Part shown: piece after piece, positions 59,576 through 64,000 of the stretch | How positions within the stretch are numbered: position 1 is the stretch's first letter | Layout of the letters: the number at the start of each line of letters is the position of its first letter | Assembly (NCBI RefSeq): GCF_036388275.1 | Contig: NZ_DASVSF010000100.1 | Span: 186,001 to 250,000 of the forward strand | Reading direction: 5' to 3' | DNA: 64,000 bases | Source: Longimicrobium sp. | GTDB lineage: Bacteria > Gemmatimonadota > Gemmatimonadetes > Longimicrobiales > Longimicrobiaceae | Translations under genes and position numbers: made by a program | Notes under the pieces: model-generated | The model's database searches: none | What the model was told of the DNA's origin: nothing | The model's input: only the letters and a program-made list of their open reading frames with translations

Positions 59576-60829
59576 GTGGACGTACGCCGAACCGACCTCA
59601 AGAGCCGCCGCAACCGCCGCCTCGCGTGGGGCACGGCGGCCACGGCCGCGCTCCTGCTCCTTTTCGCCGCCGTGTCGCGCCTGGAGCCCGCCGTGCCCTC
59701 GGTGGAACGCGGCGAGATCGTCACCGACACGGTGGAGCGCGGCGAGATGGTGCGCGCGGTGCGAGGCCCCGGCACCCTGGTACCCGAGCGCATCCGGTGG
59801 GTCCCCGCGGGCACGGGCGGGCGGGTGGAGCGGCTGCTGGTGCAGCCGGGCGACCGGGTGGAGCCGGCGACGGTGCTGCTGGAGCTCAGCAACCCCGACG
59901 TGCAGCTGGAGGCGCTCGACGCCGAGCGGCAGCTGGCCCAGGCCCAGGCCGAGATGGCGGGGCTGCAGTCGACGCTGCAGACGCAGCGGCTTCAGTTGCA
60001 GGGGGGGCTTTCCACCCTGCGCGGCGAGCAGCGCGAGGCGCACCGACGTGCCGAGGCCGACCGCGAGCTCGCGGCCCGGGGGCTGATCGCCCGGATGGAG
60101 CTGGCCCGCTCGGAAGACCGCGCGCGCGAACTGGGGGAGAGGCTGCGGATGGACGAGGAGCAGCTGCGGGTGCTGGAGCGCTCGGCTGGCTCGCGTATGG
60201 CGGTGCAGCGCGCGCAGGTGGAGCGGCTTCGCAGCATCGTCCAGTTCCACGCCCAGCGCGCAACCTCCATGCAGGTGCGCGCGGGGGCCGCCGGAGTGGT
60301 GCAGGAGCTTCCCCTGCAGGTGGGGCAGTGGGTGACCCCGGGCACCACGTTGGCCCGCGTGGTCGAGCCGGGCCGGCTGAAGGCGGTGCTTCGCATTCCC
60401 GAGGGCCAGGCCCGCGACCTGGCCGTGGGGCAGCCCGCGCGCATCGACACCCGCAGCGGCGTGGTGCCCGGCCGGGTGGTGCGCATCGATCCCGCCGTAC
60501 AGGGAGGCTCGGTGGCGGTGGACATCGCGCTCGAGGGCGAGCTGCCCCGCGGCGCCCGCCCGGACCTGAGCGTCGACGGCACCGTGGAGATCGACCGGCT
60601 CCCCTCCGTGCTCCACATGGGCCGCCCGGCGTACGCGCAGCCGGAGGGCGGCGCCTCGCTGTGGAAGCTGGTGGACGGGGGCGCCTCGGCCGTGCGCGTT
60701 CCCGTGCGGCTGGGCCGGGCCTCGGTGAACTCGGTGGAGGTGGTGAGCGGGCTGCAGCCGGGCGACGAAGTGATCCTGTCCGACCTTTCGCGCTGGGACG
60801 GGGTGGAGCGCCTGCGCATCCGCCGATGA
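59576..60829 (+). CDS. periplasmic adaptor (MacA/HlyD-like) protein
   Basis: 417 residues from a GTG at 59576. A charged start (VDVRRTDLKSRRNRRLAWGT), one anchor helix (TAATAALLLLFAAV), a biotinyl-lipoyl-like half (GPGTLVPERIRWVPAGTGGR), a long coiled coil (about residues 105-215) and beta-barrel parts (AGVVQELPLQVGQWVTPGTT). This bridges an inner-membrane transporter to an outer-membrane channel. No strong ribosome site; an upstream start cannot be excluded. It precedes the TolC-like gene by 25 bases. Confidence 0.88.
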   Translation: MDVRRTDLKSRRNRRLAWGTAATAALLLLFAAVSRLEPAVPSVERGEIVTDTVERGEMVRAVRGPGTLVPERIRWVPAGTGGRVERLLVQPGDRVEPATVLLELSNPDVQLEALDAERQLAQAQAEMAGLQSTLQTQRLQLQGGLSTLRGEQREAHRRAEADRELAARGLIARMELARSEDRARELGERLRMDEEQLRVLERSAGSRMAVQRAQVERLRSIVQFHAQRATSMQVRAGAAGVVQELPLQVGQWVTPGTTLARVVEPGRLKAVLRIPEGQARDLAVGQPARIDTRSGVVPGRVVRIDPAVQGGSVAVDIALEGELPRGARPDLSVDGTVEIDRLPSVLHMGRPAYAQPEGGASLWKLVDGGASAVRVPVRLGRASVNSVEVVSGLQPGDEVILSDLSRWDGVERLRIRR

Positions 60830-60854
60830 CCCCCTTTCCAACCTTCGGCCCGCG

Positions 60855-62225
60855 ATGAGCCCCATGACCCCACACCGCACGGCCGCCACCCTGGTGGCCC
60901 TAGCGGCCCTGCTTTCCGCCCCCTCGTCCCTGCGTGCGCAGGACGCGGCGCCCCTGACGCTGGAGCGCGCGGTGGCATCGGCGCTGGAGGGCAGCCCCGA
61001 GATCCAGCGGGCGCGCGCCGCCGGCCTGCTGGAGCGCGCCAGCGTCACGGAAAGCTTCGCCCCCATGCTGCCGCGCCTTTCGCTTTCCACCGGGCTCAAC
61101 CGCTCCGACGTGCTGCAGCGCACGGCCACGGACCCCGTGACGGGCGGAATCGTACAGCTTCCCGACTCGCTGGTCGAGCGGCGGTACACCTTCGGCACCG
61201 CGGCCGTCGTCTCGGTGGACTGGACGGTGTTCGCGGGGGGCCGCAACCTGGCGGCGGCTTCCGTGGCTCGCGCCCGGGCCCGGGCGGCCGGCCACGAGCT
61301 GGGCGCCGCACGGGTGAAGGCCGCCGCCGAGGCCACCCTGGCCTACCTGGACGCCTTGGAGGCGGACGCCTTGGTGCAGGTGCGCCGCGCGCAGGAAGCC
61401 CATGCGCGCGAGCTGGAGCGCACGGCCCAGGCGCGGTTCGAAACGGGCGACGTTCCCGAGATCGACCTGCTGCAGGCGCGGCTGGCGGCCAGCGAAGCCA
61501 ACCTGGCCGTCATCGAGGCCGAAGGCGACGCGCGGGCGCGGCGGCTGGCGCTGTACGAGCGGACCGGGATGGAAGGGGACCTGGGAGCCCCCCTGCAGGC
61601 ACCCGAACCTCTGGCCGCCGTGGATACGGCCGGGCTTCGCGCGCGTATGTCTGCCGCCAGCCCCGTGCTGGCCGGCGCGGCGGCGGAGCGCCAGGCGGCG
61701 GCCCGAGCCGTACGGGCCGGACGGCTGGGGCTGCTCCCCACGGTGACGGTGGGGATGGACCGCGTCTGGTCGGAGTGGGGGCAGACGCGCGAGGCCTTCA
61801 CCATGGAGCCCCGCAACGCGCAGGCGTACTACCGGCTGTCCCTGGCCTGGTCGCCCCTGGAACGCTCCGGCCAGCTGTGGGCCGAACGCCAGCGCGCCGC
61901 GGCGGCCCTGCTGGCCGCGGACGCCGACGGGCGCGCGGCGCGGCGCACGATCGAGCGCGAGGTGGAGGTGGGGCTGGAGCGCTGGGTGCGCGCGGGGGGG
62001 GTAGGCGAGCGTGCCGCGCTGAACCTGGCCCTGGCCGAGCGGCAGCGCGAGCAGGCCGAGGAGCGGTACCGGGTGGGGCTGGGCACGCTCACCGACCGGC
62101 TGAACGCGAACGCCCTCTGGGCCGAGGCCGCGCGGCAGGCCGCGCTGGCCCGGCACGCGCGCCTTCGCGCCGCCGCCGAGCTGGAGCGCGCCACGGGGGC
62201 GGCGGTGATGCGCCCGATGCCGTAG
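60855..62225 (+). CDS. TolC-family outer-membrane efflux protein
   Basis: This 456-residue protein has a signal peptide (TAATLVALAALLSAPSSLRA) and the TolC pattern of long helices with SPEIQRARAAGLLERASVTE, MLPRLSLSTGLNRS, VDWTVFAGGRNLAAASVARA, then the repeat LGLLPTVTVGMDRV and QAEERYRVGLGTLTDRLNAN. Forms the outer-membrane channel of a tripartite pump with the adaptor upstream and, presumably, the ADOP permease/ATPase pair on the other strand. Confidence 0.9.
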   Translation: MSPMTPHRTAATLVALAALLSAPSSLRAQDAAPLTLERAVASALEGSPEIQRARAAGLLERASVTESFAPMLPRLSLSTGLNRSDVLQRTATDPVTGGIVQLPDSLVERRYTFGTAAVVSVDWTVFAGGRNLAAASVARARARAAGHELGAARVKAAAEATLAYLDALEADALVQVRRAQEAHARELERTAQARFETGDVPEIDLLQARLAASEANLAVIEAEGDARARRLALYERTGMEGDLGAPLQAPEPLAAVDTAGLRARMSAASPVLAGAAAERQAAARAVRAGRLGLLPTVTVGMDRVWSEWGQTREAFTMEPRNAQAYYRLSLAWSPLERSGQLWAERQRAAAALLAADADGRAARRTIEREVEVGLERWVRAGGVGERAALNLALAERQREQAEERYRVGLGTLTDRLNANALWAEAARQAALARHARLRAAAELERATGAAVMRPMP

Positions 62226-62268
62226 ATTGCCGCAGAAGGCCGAGCGCATCCCCCATCCCCGCACCGCC

Positions 62269-63648
62269 ATGCCCGTGGCCGCCCCCGATCAGATCCGCGT
62301 CTTGGTCGCCGACGACCAGCCCGACATCGTGCAAGCCCTTCGCCTGCTCCTGAAGGCGGAGGGATACCGAGTGGAAACGGCCGACTCGCCGGCCGCCGTC
62401 GCCCGGCAGCTGCAGGCGAACGACTTCGACGTCGTGCTGCTGGACCTGAACTACGCGCGCGACACCACCTCCGGCGCCGAGGGGCTGGACCTGCTGCGGC
62501 GCATGCGCACCGTGCACCCCGCCCTTCCCGTGGTGGTGATGACGGCGTGGGGGAGCGTCGAGGGGGCCGTCGAGGCCATGCGCCTGGGCGCGCGCGACTA
62601 CGTCGAGAAACCGTGGGACAACCACCGGCTGGTGACCACCCTGCGCGCGCAGGTGGAGCTGGGGCGGGCCCTGCGGCACAGCCGCCAGCTGGAGGACGAG
62701 AACGCGCGTTTGCCGCAGGATGGCACTCCGTCGCTGGTGTGCGAGTCTCGCGCCATGCGCGAGATGGTGGCCATGCTGGAGCGCATCGCGCCCTCCGACG
62801 CCAGCGTGCTGATCACCGGCGAGCACGGAACGGGGAAGGAGGTGGTGGCCCGCCGCCTTCACGCCGGCTCGTCGCGGACCTCGCGCCCGCTGGTGACCGT
62901 ACACGCGGGCGGCATCGCCACGGGGGTGGTGGAAAGCGAGCTGTTCGGCCACGTGAAGGGCGCCTTCACCGACGCCCGCTCCGAGCGGGTGGGGTACTTC
63001 GAGGCCGCCCACCGGGGCACGCTCTTCCTGGACGAGATCGGCACGATGCCCATGGCGCTGCAGGCCAAGCTCCTGCGGGTGCTACAGACGGGCGAGTTCC
63101 AGCGGGTCGGCTCTACCCAGCCGCGCACGGCCGACGTGCGGCTGATCTCGGCTACCAACCTCGACCTTCACCACGAGGTGGCAGAGGGGCGGTTCCGCGG
63201 CGACCTGCTGTACCGCATCAACACGGTGGAAATCCACGTGCCGCCCCTGCGCGAGCGGCGCGACGACATTCCCGTGCTCGCCACCCACTTCCTCGGGGGC
63301 TTCTCCGGCCGCTACCGCAAGGCGGTGAACGCCTTCGAGCCCGACGCCATGCGCGCCCTGCTGGACTACCCCTGGCCGGGCAACGTGCGCGAGCTGGCCC
63401 ACACGGTGGAGCGCGCGGTGCTGCTGGCCAGCGGCGAGCGCGTGACGCCGGGGGACCTGAACCTGCGCCCCGCCGCGGCGCGGGGGGCGGATGGGCTCGA
63501 GGAAATGCCGTTGGAAACGGCCGAGCGCCACATCATCCGCAAGGCGTTGGACCGCCACGGCGGCAACGTCAGCCACGCCGCCGAGGCGCTGGGCATCTCG
63601 CGCAGCGCCCTGTATCGCCGGCTGCAGAAGCACGGGCTCGACGCGTGA
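62269..63648 (+). CDS. NtrC-type response regulator (sigma-54 activator)
   Basis: 459 residues: receiver domain (VLVADDQPDIVQALRLLLKA, phospho-Asp in DVVLLDLNYARD, VEKPW), AAA+ domain (Walker A LITGEHGTGKEVVARRLH, sensor loop GHVKGAFTDARSERVG, Walker B GTLFLDEIGTMPMALQAKLL, arginine finger region RFRGDLLYRIN) and a Fis-type HTH (GNVSHAAEALGISRSALYRR). The sigma-54-contact loop reads GAFTDA, not GAFTGA. The ATG at 62269 is favoured; a TTG at 62227 is an alternative. Coupled to the sensor kinase by GTGA. Confidence 0.93.
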   Translation: MPVAAPDQIRVLVADDQPDIVQALRLLLKAEGYRVETADSPAAVARQLQANDFDVVLLDLNYARDTTSGAEGLDLLRRMRTVHPALPVVVMTAWGSVEGAVEAMRLGARDYVEKPWDNHRLVTTLRAQVELGRALRHSRQLEDENARLPQDGTPSLVCESRAMREMVAMLERIAPSDASVLITGEHGTGKEVVARRLHAGSSRTSRPLVTVHAGGIATGVVESELFGHVKGAFTDARSERVGYFEAAHRGTLFLDEIGTMPMALQAKLLRVLQTGEFQRVGSTQPRTADVRLISATNLDLHHEVAEGRFRGDLLYRINTVEIHVPPLRERRDDIPVLATHFLGGFSGRYRKAVNAFEPDAMRALLDYPWPGNVRELAHTVERAVLLASGERVTPGDLNLRPAAARGADGLEEMPLETAERHIIRKALDRHGGNVSHAAEALGISRSALYRRLQKHGLDA

Positions 63649-64000
63649 CTTGGCCGGCCCGCTCCGACCGGCAGGTGCTGCTGCTGGCCTTGGCCGCCGG
63701 GCTCCCCGGGACGGCCGCTGCCCTCGCGCTTGCCTGGGCCCTTCCCGCCCCGCCCTGGCTGCGCTGGGGCCTGTCGCTCCTGCTCCCTACCGTGTGGATC
63801 GCGGGGGCCCAGGCCCTCCGCCACCGGTTCACCCGCCCGGTGCAGACCATCGCCAACCTGATCGGGGCGCTGCGCATCGGCGACTACTCGGTGCGCGCCC
63901 GCGGTGCCCGGGCCGACGACCCGCTAGGGCTGGCCCGGCTGGAACTGAACGGCCTGGCCGACCACCTACGGCGGCAGCGGCTGGGCGGCCTCGAGGCGGG
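63645..64000 (+). CDS. sensor histidine kinase, N-terminal part (cut by window end)
   Basis: From a GTG overlapping the regulator stop, 118 residues are visible: two membrane helices (VLLLALAAGLPGTAAALALA and WLRWGLSLLLPTVWIAGAQA) with almost no loop between them, then a HAMP-like segment (HRFTRPVQTIANLIGALRIG and ARLELNGLADHLRRQ). The kinase domains lie beyond the window. The minimal periplasmic loop suggests sensing within the membrane or cytoplasm. Confidence 0.82.
   Translation, partial: MTWPARSDRQVLLLALAAGLPGTAAALALAWALPAPPWLRWGLSLLLPTVWIAGAQALRHRFTRPVQTIANLIGALRIGDYSVRARGARADDPLGLARLELNGLADHLRRQRLGGLEA

Noticed and set aside
58421..61336. Long minus-strand frame antisense to the adaptor and TolC genes
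   Set aside because: Only the part from 59131 downward is a protein (GIN domain). The rest is antisense to well-supported genes.

Overview
The window is high-GC bacterial DNA, densely coded, with many GTG/TTG starts and 4-base ATGA/GTGA stop-start overlaps. A bacillithiol gene (bshA), short HisG with a separate HisZ, NHLP-type peptide exporters and a large load of dispersed intergenic palindromes point to a Gemmatimonadota-like organism, perhaps near Longimicrobium. That placement is an inference; no rRNA or marker comparison is possible here.

Positions 1-38,600 are mostly chromosomal housekeeping: pyrD and a hydrolase, a RHH/PIN toxin-antitoxin pair with a palindromic operator, hisZ-hisG-hisD, bshA-nadC-birA-coaX, miaA, mutL, tatD, maf, dtd, two metallopeptidases translationally coupled in tandem, psd, an M16 peptidase pair, a Sua5-type tRNA modification gene, and a diguanylate cyclase coupled to a secreted NTR-like protein. 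The gaps between these genes hold several families of dispersed palindromic repeats. The densest is a 1.5-kb array at 16,951-18,424 containing a direct duplication. Some of these repeats supply the stop codons of hisD, hisG and miaA.

Positions 38,879-64,000 form one large RiPP (ribosomally made, modified peptide) locus. Minus-strand genes encode a split class I lanthipeptide dehydratase (glutamylation half at 50,017-52,755, elimination-type half at 52,760-53,761), two more elimination-domain relatives (43,704-44,768 and 45,813-46,763) and a decayed fourth copy. They also encode a stand-alone LanC-like cyclase with a Cys-Cys-Gly zinc motif, a glycosyltransferase with an extra C-terminal domain, an unknown helical protein, and an NHLP-type exporter set (C39 peptidase-ABC, second ABC, short HlyD). 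Dispersed among them are five small precursor genes, four of them followed by a GC hairpin. Their peptides share a leader ending in AGA or GGS and a core with an invariant CCSC-x2-CS cysteine block.

Upstream lie an ADOP-type permease overlapping the cyclase gene, a MacB-like ATPase, and a GIN-domain surface protein. On the plus strand are a periplasmic adaptor, a TolC-like outer-membrane protein, a sigma-54-type response regulator and a truncated sensor kinase. The inferred scheme is that one enzyme set dehydrates and cyclises (and possibly glycosylates) five different peptides, the C39 transporter trims and exports them, and the tripartite pump and two-component system give outer-membrane passage, immunity or control. 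This multi-precursor split-LanB/LanC locus is the most likely undescribed system in the window.
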